This document shows positions 57,819 to 64,000 of a DNA stretch of 64,000 nucleotides, in pieces. Made by a program: the position numbers and the translations under genes. The notes under the pieces were generated by a model, which was not told the DNA's origin, did not search any database, and saw nothing but the letters and a program-made list of their open reading frames with translations. Where the stretch lies: assembly GCF_020387415.1 (NCBI RefSeq), contig NZ_JAGWCB010000012.1:62001-126000 (forward strand), written 5' to 3'. This DNA is from Ideonella benzenivorans (GTDB lineage Bacteria; Pseudomonadota; Gammaproteobacteria; Burkholderiales; Burkholderiaceae_C). Each line of letters opens with the position of its first letter. Position 1 is the stretch's first letter.

Positions 57819-58025
57819 CGGGATGGGGCTCCGTGGTGCTGGCGCCCCCGGGGCATCGGGAGGCGCGACCGATTCTAGTGGTGCCCCCCCGGTGTCGAGC
57901 CCCGGGATTGCACGGTTGGCTGCAGCGCAGCAAAGCGCAGCTGCTTATGCGCGTCACGTGCTTCGCGCCGGCCCGAGAAGGCGATAGCCTTGGGGGCTGC
58001 TTTCACACCCCACACACAAAACACC

Positions 58026-59324
58026 ATGAGCTCTGCACCGCAACGCTTCGAAACCCTGGCCGTCCATGCCGGTTACGACCCCGACCCCACCACCAAGTCG
58101 GTGGCCGTGCCGCTCTACCAGACGGTGGCCTACGCCTTCGACAGCGCCCAGCACGGCGCCGACCTGTTCGACCTGAAGGTGCCGGGCAACATCTACACCC
58201 GCATCATGAACCCGACCACCGACGTGCTGGAAAAGCGCGTCGCGGCGCTGGAAAGCGGCATCGGCGCCCTGGCCCTGGCCTCGGGCCAGGCCGCAGTCAC
58301 CTATGCCATCCTGACCATCACCGAGGCCGGCGACAACATCGTCTCCTCCAGCGCCCTGTACGGCGGCACCTACAACCTGCTGGCCCACACGCTGCCGCAG
58401 TATGGCATCCAGACCCGCTTTGCCGACTACCGCCAGCCCGAGCAGTTCGAAAGCCTGATCGACGAACGCACCAAGGCGCTCTACGCCGAGACCCTGGGCA
58501 ACCCCAAGGGCAATGTGACCGACATCGCCCGCCTGGCCGAGATCGCCCACCGGCACGGCATCCCGCTGATCGTGGACAACACGGTGGCCAGCCCCTACCT
58601 GTGCCGGCCGATCGAGCACGGCGCCGACATCGTGGTGGAGTCGCTCACCAAGTACCTGGGCGGCCACGGCACCAGCCTGGGCGGCGCCATCATCGATTCG
58701 GGCAAATTCCCCTGGGCCCAGCACAAGGCGCGCTTCAAACGGCTGAACGAGCCGGATGTGAGCTACCACGGCGTGGTCTACACCGAGGCCCTGGGCCCGG
58801 CGGCCTACATCGGCCGGGCGCGCGTGGTGCCGCTGCGCAACACCGGCGCGGCCATCTCGCCCTTCAACGCCTTCCAGATCCTGCAGGGCATCGAGACCCT
58901 GGCCCTGCGCATGGACCGCATCTGCGACAACACCCTGGCGCTGGCCCAGTACCTGCAACAGCACCCCAAGGTGGGCTGGGTCAACTACGCCGGGCTGGCA
59001 GACCACCCCGAGCACCCGCTGGCCCAGAAGTACCTGGGCGGCCGCCCCTCGGGCCTGTTCACCTTCGGCGTGAAAGCGCCGGCCGGCCACGGCCGTGAAG
59101 CCGGTGCGCGCTTCCTGGATGGCTTGAAGCTCTTCACCCGCCTGGTGAACATCGGCGACGCCAAGTCGCTGGCCACCCACCCGGCCTCCACCACCCACCG
59201 CCAGCTCTCGCCCGCGGAACTGGAGAAGGCCGGTGTGAGCGAGGACGCGGTGCGCCTGTCGGTGGGCATCGAGCATGTGGACGACCTGATCGCCGACCTC
59301 GACCAGGCGCTGGCGGCCGTCTGA
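58026..59324 (+). CDS. metY: O-acetylhomoserine sulfhydrylase (MetY-type)
   Basis: This 432-residue PLP enzyme is predicted to make homocysteine directly from O-acetyl- or O-succinylhomoserine and sulfide. The start FETLAVHAGYDPDPTTKSVAVPLYQTVAY, the cofactor site ASGQAAVTYAILTI, and the PLP lysine in VVESLTKYLGGHGTSLGG identify the MetY group. C-terminal VRLSVGIEHVDDLIADLDQAL is typical. Substrate preference is not visible. The ATG at 58026 has only a weak ribosome binding site. No SAM-riboswitch fold was recognised in the 207-base upstream region. Confidence 0.93.
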   Translation: MSSAPQRFETLAVHAGYDPDPTTKSVAVPLYQTVAYAFDSAQHGADLFDLKVPGNIYTRIMNPTTDVLEKRVAALESGIGALALASGQAAVTYAILTITEAGDNIVSSSALYGGTYNLLAHTLPQYGIQTRFADYRQPEQFESLIDERTKALYAETLGNPKGNVTDIARLAEIAHRHGIPLIVDNTVASPYLCRPIEHGADIVVESLTKYLGGHGTSLGGAIIDSGKFPWAQHKARFKRLNEPDVSYHGVVYTEALGPAAYIGRARVVPLRNTGAAISPFNAFQILQGIETLALRMDRICDNTLALAQYLQQHPKVGWVNYAGLADHPEHPLAQKYLGGRPSGLFTFGVKAPAGHGREAGARFLDGLKLFTRLVNIGDAKSLATHPASTTHRQLSPAELEKAGVSEDAVRLSVGIEHVDDLIADLDQALAAV

Positions 59325-59421
59325 GCTGCGCGGCATGAAGAAAGGCCGCCGGCACAGAGGTGGCCTATAAGATGCTTGCCGCTGGGGGCCTGTGTGCCCC
59401 CGGCCGCACGCTTCATCGTTC

Positions 59422-60210
59422 ATGACTCCCCCCGCTTCGTCCCCGATCCGCAAGGCGCGCGCTGCCGCCACGCGCGCCGGTGGCGTGCTGCGGCCCGCCC
59501 CGCCCCCTTCGGTGACGGAGGCCCCCTCGCCGCTGTTCCGCCCGACGCTACCGCCCAGCAGCGAGCCGGTGGCCCCGCCGCGGCGCACCGTGCGCCAGCC
59601 CCGGCAGCGCCACCATGCCGGCCGCGCGCAGATCCTGGCGGCCATCCGCAGTTCGGCCATCGACGTCTTCAGCCGCCACGGCTTTGCCGGTGCCACCATG
59701 CAGGCCGTCGCCGAGGGCGCCGGCCTGACCAAGCAGCAACTGCTCTATTACGCCGGCAGCAAGGACGAGCTCTACGCCAACCTGCTGCACGAGGTGGTCA
59801 ACGAATGGCGCGAGGCCTTTTCGCTGACCGAGGAAGCGGGCCAGACCCCCGCCCAGTTGCTGCGCGACTATGTGCACCGCAAGCTGCACTACGCCCTGGT
59901 CAATGGGCCGGTGTCGCGCATCTTCACCGCCGAGATGCTGGCCGGTGGCACCCACATCGCCCGCTACTGGCCGGAGATGCTGGCCTCGACCCAGTCCAAG
60001 GCCCGGCTGCTGCAGCGCTGGATGGATGCCGGCCTGCTGCGCCCGCGCGACCCGCTGCTGCTGCTGCAGCAGATCTGGGGCATGACCCAGTACTACGCCG
60101 ACTACCAGGCCCAGGTGGCGGTGATGATGGGCGCCCACCCGCCGCAGGACGCCATCGCTGACGAGATCGCCACCACGGTGCTGCTGGCCTGCGGGCTCTC
60201 GCCCGACTGA
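59422..60210 (+). CDS. TetR-family regulator, RutR-like
   Basis: This 262-residue regulator has an unusual Pro/Ala/Arg-rich N-terminal extension of about 65 residues before a TetR helix-turn-helix (RAQILAAIRSSAIDVFSRHGFAGATMQAVAEGAGLTKQQLLYYAGSKDELY). Its ligand domain ends like the RutR/YcdC group (LLLLQQIWGMTQYYADYQAQV). RutR senses uracil or thymine in E. coli; here the ligand is unknown. It directly precedes the nitrogen-scavenging operon, where a RutR-like operator lies at the expected promoter. The start at 59422 is the only ATG before the fold; GTG near residue 50 is an alternative. Confidence 0.85.
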   Translation: MTPPASSPIRKARAAATRAGGVLRPAPPPSVTEAPSPLFRPTLPPSSEPVAPPRRTVRQPRQRHHAGRAQILAAIRSSAIDVFSRHGFAGATMQAVAEGAGLTKQQLLYYAGSKDELYANLLHEVVNEWREAFSLTEEAGQTPAQLLRDYVHRKLHYALVNGPVSRIFTAEMLAGGTHIARYWPEMLASTQSKARLLQRWMDAGLLRPRDPLLLLQQIWGMTQYYADYQAQVAVMMGAHPPQDAIADEIATTVLLACGLSPD

Positions 60211-60241
60211 TCTGCCGATCCGCCGGACGGATTCTGGTGCG

Positions 60242-60256
60242 GCACGCCTCAAGTGC
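60242..60256 (+). promoter_or_regulatory. NtrC-type activator site 1
   Basis: GCAC-GCCTCAA-GTGC has the exact GCAC-N7-GTGC layout of NtrC sites such as those at E. coli glnA (from memory). It lies about 155-170 bases upstream of the predicted sigma-54 start. Confidence 0.5.
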
Positions 60257-60265
60257 GTGCATCGC

Positions 60266-60280
60266 GCACCCTGGGCGTGA
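60266..60280 (+). promoter_or_regulatory. NtrC-type activator site 2 (near match)
   Basis: GCAC-CCTGGGC-GTGA matches the GCAC-N7-GTGC core in seven of eight positions. Its centre is 24 bases from site 1, slightly more than two helical turns, a spacing suitable for cooperative binding. Confidence 0.35.
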
Positions 60281-60383
60281 GCCCTTCCCGGGGCTCCGTC
60301 GTCCCCTTTCCCAGCACGCCCCAGCGGCGCTGAAGACGCAGCGCCGACGCCGCGCCACCCGGCGCTGGCCCCGCCGTGCCGCC

Positions 60384-60398
60384 TGGCATCGCGCTTGC
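60384..60398 (+). promoter_or_regulatory. Sigma-54 promoter of the nitrogen-scavenging operon
   Basis: TGGCATC-GCGC-TTGC carries the -24 GG and -12 GC separated by exactly ten bases, with TGGCA and TTGC intact. The predicted start is near 60410, about 27 bases before the ATG of the first enzyme gene. Confidence 0.75.
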
Positions 60399-60403
60399 TT
60401 ATT

Positions 60404-60419
60404 TTGACCAACAGTCCAA
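60404..60419 (+). promoter_or_regulatory. RutR-like operator over the predicted start site
   Basis: TTGACCA-AC-AGTCCAA has one exact TTGACCA half and a weaker second half (four of seven bases) compared with the RutR consensus TTGACCA-NN-TGGTCAA. It covers the expected transcription start, so binding by the adjacent TetR-type protein would block transcription. Confidence 0.55.
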
Positions 60420-60436
60420 TTTAAGAGCCGATCGCC

Positions 60437-61024
60437 ATGCGTGTCCTTGTGATCTTCTGCCACCCGGTGGAAACCAGCTTCAACGCGGCCCTGCACCAGG
60501 AAGTGTTGCAAGGCCTGCGGGCCGCCGGCCACGAGGTCGATGACTGCGACCTCTACGCCGAAGGCTTCAACCCGGTGCTCTCGCGCGAGGAACGCCTGGG
60601 CTACCACACCGTGCCCAGCAACCAACTGCCCGTCAAACGCTATGTGGAGCGGCTGCAGTGGGCCGAGGGCCTGGTGTTCTGTTTTCCCACCTGGTGCATG
60701 GGCCTGCCGGCCATGCTCAAGGGCTTCTTCGACCGGGTGCTGATGCCCGGTGTGGCCTTCGACATCAGCGACCCGGCCCACGTCAAGCCGGCGCTGACCC
60801 ACCTGAAGCACATCTCGGCGGTGGTCACCTACGGCCGGCCGCGCTATGTGGCCTGGTACATGGGCGACCCGCCGCGCCGCGTCATCCAGCGCTACCTGCG
60901 CCTGCTCACCGGCGGCACCGCGCGCATCAGCTACCACCCGTACTACCACATGAACGTGGCCACGCCGACCACGCTGGGGGCCTTCAAGGCCAAGGTGCGC
61001 GCCGCCATGGAACGCTTCGCCTGA
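60437..61024 (+). CDS. Flavodoxin-fold NAD(P)H oxidoreductase (MdaB/KefF-like)
   Basis: This 195-residue protein has the flavodoxin-like NAD(P)H:quinone oxidoreductase fold: VLVIFCHPVETSFNAALH at the N-terminal FMN/FAD-binding loop, CFPTWCMGLPAMLKGFFDRVLMPG, and THLKHISAVVTYGRP. It could supply reduced flavin or reduce a heterocyclic intermediate. As the first gene after a sigma-54/RutR-like control region, it is predicted to act in the same pathway as the downstream amidohydrolase and creatininase. Its substrate is unknown. Confidence 0.82.
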   Translation: MRVLVIFCHPVETSFNAALHQEVLQGLRAAGHEVDDCDLYAEGFNPVLSREERLGYHTVPSNQLPVKRYVERLQWAEGLVFCFPTWCMGLPAMLKGFFDRVLMPGVAFDISDPAHVKPALTHLKHISAVVTYGRPRYVAWYMGDPPRRVIQRYLRLLTGGTARISYHPYYHMNVATPTTLGAFKAKVRAAMERFA

Positions 61025-61029
61025 ACGCC

Positions 61030-62340
61030 ATGGCCAGCCCCACCCTCACCGCCACGGCGCCCACGCGGCTGCTCAACGCCCGCCTGCCGCGCTGGCTGCT
61101 GCCGGCCGCTTGGCCGATGGACGCCGCAGGCCGTCCGGCCCTGGCCTGCCTCCGTCTGCAAGACGGCCGCATCCAGGCCCTGGCCCCGATGGCACCGGAC
61201 ACCGCAGCGGCCTCCGCCGCCGACTGGGACCTGGCCGGCGCGCCGGTGCTGCCCGGCCTGGTGGACGCCCACACCCACCTCGACAAGACCTTCACGCTGG
61301 ACCGCATCGGCGCCGTGAAGCCGGGCCTCCTGGCCGCCATCGAGGCCATGATGGCGGACCGCGCCCACTGGACCCGCGCGGACATCCATGCCCGTGCCAG
61401 CCAAGCCCTGCGCTGGGCCTGGGAAGCTGGCGTGACCCGCATCCGCAGCCATGTGGATTGGTGGGAACCCAGCCAGGAGCCACTGGGCTGGTCGGTGCTG
61501 GGCGAGCTGGCGCAAGAGTGGGCCGGCCGCATCCAGCTGGAGCGCGCCGCGCTGATCCCGCAGACTGCCTTCGAGGACCTGACCCAGGCGCACCGCCTGG
61601 CCCGCCACATCGCCGCCAGCGGCCCCGGTGCCCTGCTGGGCGGCTTCATCCATTCGCACCACTGGACGGCCCGCTCGGCCCGCCAGCTGCTGCAGGCCGC
61701 GGCCGAGGCCGACCTGGACCTGGACCTGCATGTGGACGAAGAACTCAACCCTGCCGCCGAGGGCCTGGCCCTGGTGGCCCGCACGCTGCGCGAGATCGGC
61801 TACGCCGGCCGGGCCGTCTGCGGCCATGTCTGCGCGCTGTCGGCCCAACCCGAAGCCCAGGCCCTGGCCACGCTGGACGCGGTGGCCCAGGCCCCCATCA
61901 CACTGGTCTCCCTGCCCATCACCAACCTGCTGCTGCAGGACGCCGTGACCGGCCGCACCCCGCGCCAGCGCGGCATCACCCTGGTCAAGGAAGCGCGCGA
62001 GCGCGGTATCCCGGTGCTGCTGGCCAGCGACAACGTCGAGGACCCGTTCTGCGCCATCGGCAGCTACGACCCGGTCGACGCCTTCGCCACCGGCGTGCAG
62101 GTGGCCCAGCTGCCCGAGGCCTTCGACAGCTGGTCCCAGGCCCTGTGTCGGCCCGACTGGCTCGACCGGTGCGCCAGCGCTGGCTGGGAGGCGTCGCCGG
62201 CCCTGACCGGCCGCGTGGCCGACCTCGTCATCTTCACCCGCGCCGGTGCCAGCGGCTGGCCCTCGCGTGCGCAACACCGGGTGGTGCTGCGCGCCGGGCA
62301 GCGGCTGGCGCCCACCTCTTTCGACACGGTGACCCCATGA
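61030..62340 (+). CDS. Cytosine-deaminase-like amidohydrolase
   Basis: This 436-residue amidohydrolase has the CodA-type metal site: HTHLDK (His81, His83), LHVDEELN (His234, Glu237), GHVCAL (His266) and ASDNVEDPF (Asp334). The order and spacing match cytosine deaminase, suggesting hydrolytic deamination or ring opening of a cyclic amidine. E. coli-type specificity is not assured, since flanking residues differ (SDNVEDPF rather than GHDDVFDPW). It starts five bases after the oxidoreductase gene, and its stop overlaps the next start (ATGA). No codB permease is adjacent. Confidence 0.85.
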   Translation: MASPTLTATAPTRLLNARLPRWLLPAAWPMDAAGRPALACLRLQDGRIQALAPMAPDTAAASAADWDLAGAPVLPGLVDAHTHLDKTFTLDRIGAVKPGLLAAIEAMMADRAHWTRADIHARASQALRWAWEAGVTRIRSHVDWWEPSQEPLGWSVLGELAQEWAGRIQLERAALIPQTAFEDLTQAHRLARHIAASGPGALLGGFIHSHHWTARSARQLLQAAAEADLDLDLHVDEELNPAAEGLALVARTLREIGYAGRAVCGHVCALSAQPEAQALATLDAVAQAPITLVSLPITNLLLQDAVTGRTPRQRGITLVKEARERGIPVLLASDNVEDPFCAIGSYDPVDAFATGVQVAQLPEAFDSWSQALCRPDWLDRCASAGWEASPALTGRVADLVIFTRAGASGWPSRAQHRVVLRAGQRLAPTSFDTVTP

Positions 62341-62807
62341 ACACCTCTGCTTCTGCCGGCGCCGCGCCGCTGGCCCGCTACGCCGCCAGCCGCCGCGTGG
62401 GCGACTACATCTTCCTGTCTGGCGTCATCGCGGTGGACCCGGCCGCCAGCCGCATCGTGCGCGGCTATGACGACATCCCGCCCGAGGCGGCGGCGTTGAT
62501 TGGCCGCACTGGCGAGTTCTCCTGCGACATCAAGGAAGGCCCGATCCTGGCCCAGAGCTGGTACGTGCTGGACCGCATCCGCCAGACCATCGAGGCCGAG
62601 GGCGGCCGCATGGAGGACGTGTTCAAGCTGGTGCAGTACTTCCGCGACCTGGACCACTTCCCGCTCTACAACCGGGTGCGCAAGCTGTTCTATCCGAACC
62701 AGCCCCCGGTCTCCACCGTGGTCGGGGTCAGCGGCCTGATGCCCACCGACGACATCCTGATCGAGGTGGAAGGCACGGCCTATCTGCCGCTGCCCCGCCC
62801 GGAGTGA
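62337..62807 (+). CDS. Divergent RidA-family protein
   Basis: This 156-residue protein has the RidA/YjgF fold, with VGDYIFLSGVIAVDP, GPILAQSWYVLDRIRQTIEAEGG and DVFKLVQYFRDLDHF. Canonical RidA enzymes carry an Arg in a P-A-R-S type segment that binds the enamine/imine carboxylate; here the equivalent region reads QPPVSTVVGVSGL with Val instead. It may therefore have lost enamine deaminase activity or act on a different substrate. RutC plays a similar position in the rut pathway. It overlaps the neighbouring genes at both ends. Confidence 0.85.
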   Translation: MNTSASAGAAPLARYAASRRVGDYIFLSGVIAVDPAASRIVRGYDDIPPEAAALIGRTGEFSCDIKEGPILAQSWYVLDRIRQTIEAEGGRMEDVFKLVQYFRDLDHFPLYNRVRKLFYPNQPPVSTVVGVSGLMPTDDILIEVEGTAYLPLPRPE

Positions 62808-62812
62808 ACGCC

Positions 62813-63673
62813 ATGCTGCACGGCTTCTGCCCCCCTGCCCGCTTTCTGCCCTACCTGAGCTGGACCGACATCACGACCCTGCCCGACCGCGAGAACACCG
62901 TCATCGTGCTGCCTGTGGGCGCCACCGAACAGCACGGGCCGCACCTGCCCTGCGCGGTGGACACGCTGATCGCCGCCGGTGTCGTGGGCCATGCGCTGTC
63001 GCGCCTGCCGGCCTCGGTGCCGGCCTATGCGATGGCGCCCATCACCTACGGCAAGTCCGAGGAGCACCTGCACTTTCCCGGCACCGTCACCCTCACCGGC
63101 CGCACGCTGCTGTCCACCATCGAGGAGTTGGGCGAGTCGGTCTACCGCGCGGGCTTTCGCAAGCTGCTGTTCGTGAACGGCCACGGCGGCCAGCCCCAAG
63201 TGCTGGAGATGGCGGCGCGCGAACTGCGCCTGCGCCACGGCGACTTCATCGTCGTGCCCAGCTTCACCTGGCGGGTGCCGCATGTGGCGGGCCAGTACCT
63301 GAGCGAACGCGAGAAGCGCCTGGCCATGCACGCCGGCCATGCCGAGACCGCGCTGGTGCTGGCCCTGGCCCCCGAGACCGTGCACATGGAACGGGCCGAG
63401 GCCCACTACCCGCCCGAGTTCCCGTCCAAGCTGCTGTCGCCCGATGGCCGGCCCGCCTGCGCCTGGGCCGCCCGCGACTTCGGCGACAGCGGTGTGATCG
63501 GCGACCCGACCCCGGCCACCGCCGAACAGGGCCAGGCCATCCTCGATTCGCTGGCCACGGGCTGGGCCCAGGCCATCACCGAGCTGCATGCAGCCCGCTG
63601 GCCCGCGCGCAGCGCCGAGACCTGGGAGCGCGGCCACTTCACCGGCGATGTGGCCGGCCGTACCGCCGCCTGA
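62813..63673 (+). CDS. Creatininase-family amidohydrolase
   Basis: This 286-residue protein belongs to the creatininase family, metal-dependent hydrolases of cyclic amides and formamides. Metal ligands are Glu39, His41 and Asp50 in GATEQHGPHLPCAVD, with GHGG in FVNGHGGQP and Glu in MHAGHAETALVL. In this cluster it probably opens a ring or removes a formyl group produced by the cytosine-deaminase-like enzyme. ATG 62813 has GGAG eight bases upstream; GTG at 62804 is an alternative. The ABC binding-protein gene follows 70 bases later. Confidence 0.86.
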   Translation: MLHGFCPPARFLPYLSWTDITTLPDRENTVIVLPVGATEQHGPHLPCAVDTLIAAGVVGHALSRLPASVPAYAMAPITYGKSEEHLHFPGTVTLTGRTLLSTIEELGESVYRAGFRKLLFVNGHGGQPQVLEMAARELRLRHGDFIVVPSFTWRVPHVAGQYLSEREKRLAMHAGHAETALVLALAPETVHMERAEAHYPPEFPSKLLSPDGRPACAWAARDFGDSGVIGDPTPATAEQGQAILDSLATGWAQAITELHAARWPARSAETWERGHFTGDVAGRTAA

Positions 63674-63743
63674 ACGGGCGCACCCCGATCCCTCGTTCAC
63701 CTTTCACCGTCCCTTCCTCCCTTAGCCGTAGGAGTTCTTCACG

Positions 63744-64000
63744 ATGCAACGCCGTACTTCCTTCTCCTTCAAGCGCACCGGCCGCGTGCTGGCCGCTGGC
63801 CTGGCTCTGCTGGCCGCGGGCGCCTCGCACGCCGCCGAGGAGAAGTTCGTCTACCTGACCAACTGGTTCGCCCAGGCCGAGCATGGCGGCTTCTACCAGG
63901 CGGTGGCCACCGGCCTGTACAAGAAGCACGGCCTGGACGTGACCATCAAGATGGGCGGCCCACAGGTCAACGGCGTGCAGCTGCTGGCCGCCGGTCAGGC
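63744..64000 (+). CDS. NMT1/THI5-like ABC transporter substrate-binding protein (5' part only)
   Basis: The visible 85 residues start with a cleavable export signal (RVLAAGLALLAAGASHA, cut about residue 31), followed by KFVYLTNWFAQAEHGGFYQAVATGLYKKHGLDVTIKMGGPQVNG. This is the substrate-binding protein pattern of the NMT1/THI5-like family, which includes uptake proteins for pyrimidine-type compounds. A TAGGAG ribosome binding site precedes ATG 63744. The gene is cut by the window end; permease and ATPase genes are expected beyond it. It supports uptake of the pathway substrate. Confidence 0.85.
   Translation, partial: MQRRTSFSFKRTGRVLAAGLALLAAGASHAAEEKFVYLTNWFAQAEHGGFYQAVATGLYKKHGLDVTIKMGGPQVNGVQLLAAGQ

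Noticed and set aside
57819-58025. SAM- or SAH-riboswitch in the metY leader
   Set aside because: The leader is GC-rich with several short inverted repeats, but none of the conserved riboswitch core sequences I know could be matched.
57954-59732. Long minus-strand open frame opposite metY
   Set aside because: The plus-strand PLP enzyme is fully conserved; the antisense product has no known motif.

Overview
The window is high-GC, densely packed chromosomal DNA from a betaproteobacterium. The gene content and order point to Burkholderiales of the Rubrivivax/Ideonella/Leptothrix kind: a bidirectional NAD-linked hydrogenase, a complete cbb3 oxidase cluster with FNR and HemN, a PhaR-type polyhydroxyalkanoate regulator, and typical betaproteobacterial housekeeping neighbourhoods. 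No rRNA gene, insertion sequence, prophage or CRISPR array was seen. The genus is an inference; no marker gene in the window settles it.

Layout. 1-3008: the end of a soluble NAD-reducing [NiFe] hydrogenase operon (hoxU fragment, hoxY, hoxH, hoxW). 3027-10167 (minus strand): HDOD protein, tRNA-Ser(GCU), aspartate kinase, tilS, accA, an AlkA-like glycosylase, cysS. 10275-12976 (plus): two cyclophilins, lpxH, an MtfA-like peptidase. 13053-17546: clpA/clpS, a cold-shock gene and icd. 17680-28670: the micro-aerobic respiration block, with a SafE-like membrane protein, hemN and divergent fnr, then ccoI-ccoS-ccoN-ccoO-ccoQ-ccoP-ccoG, a short FixH-like protein and a small membrane protein on the minus strand. 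28746-35512: DUF192 protein, sodB, xseA, and the plus-strand run exbB-exbD-lpxK-trm112-like-kdsB-adk. 35632-43022: a TonB-dependent receptor, ldcA, tadA, lrgB/lrgA with a divergent LysR regulator, and a 2'-5' RNA ligase. 43027-49394: guaA, an MFS transporter, guaB, a DUF4124-like protein, rnfH, ratA and smpB. 49400-59324: a prolyl iminopeptidase, a flavin monooxygenase with a divergent sigma-54 activator, a cystathionine beta-lyase-like enzyme, rimO, phaR and a MetY-type sulfhydrylase.

The most interesting part is the right end (59422-64000). A TetR/RutR-like regulator precedes an operon encoding a flavodoxin-fold oxidoreductase, a cytosine-deaminase-like amidohydrolase, a divergent RidA protein, a creatininase-family hydrolase and an NMT1/THI5-like ABC binding protein that runs off the window. 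Upstream of this operon I read a sigma-54 -24/-12 promoter with exact spacing, one full and one near NtrC-type dyad about 130-170 bp upstream of the expected start, and a RutR-like operator over the expected start site. This is the control logic described for the E. coli rut operon, applied to a different set of enzymes. My reading is a nitrogen-scavenging pathway for a cyclic, probably pyrimidine-like, compound whose substrate is unknown.

A second regulatory unit (50379-54576) pairs an N-terminally extended flavin monooxygenase and a good sigma-54 promoter with a divergent AcoR-type activator. The sigma-54-contacting GAFTGA loop of that activator reads GTYTGG.
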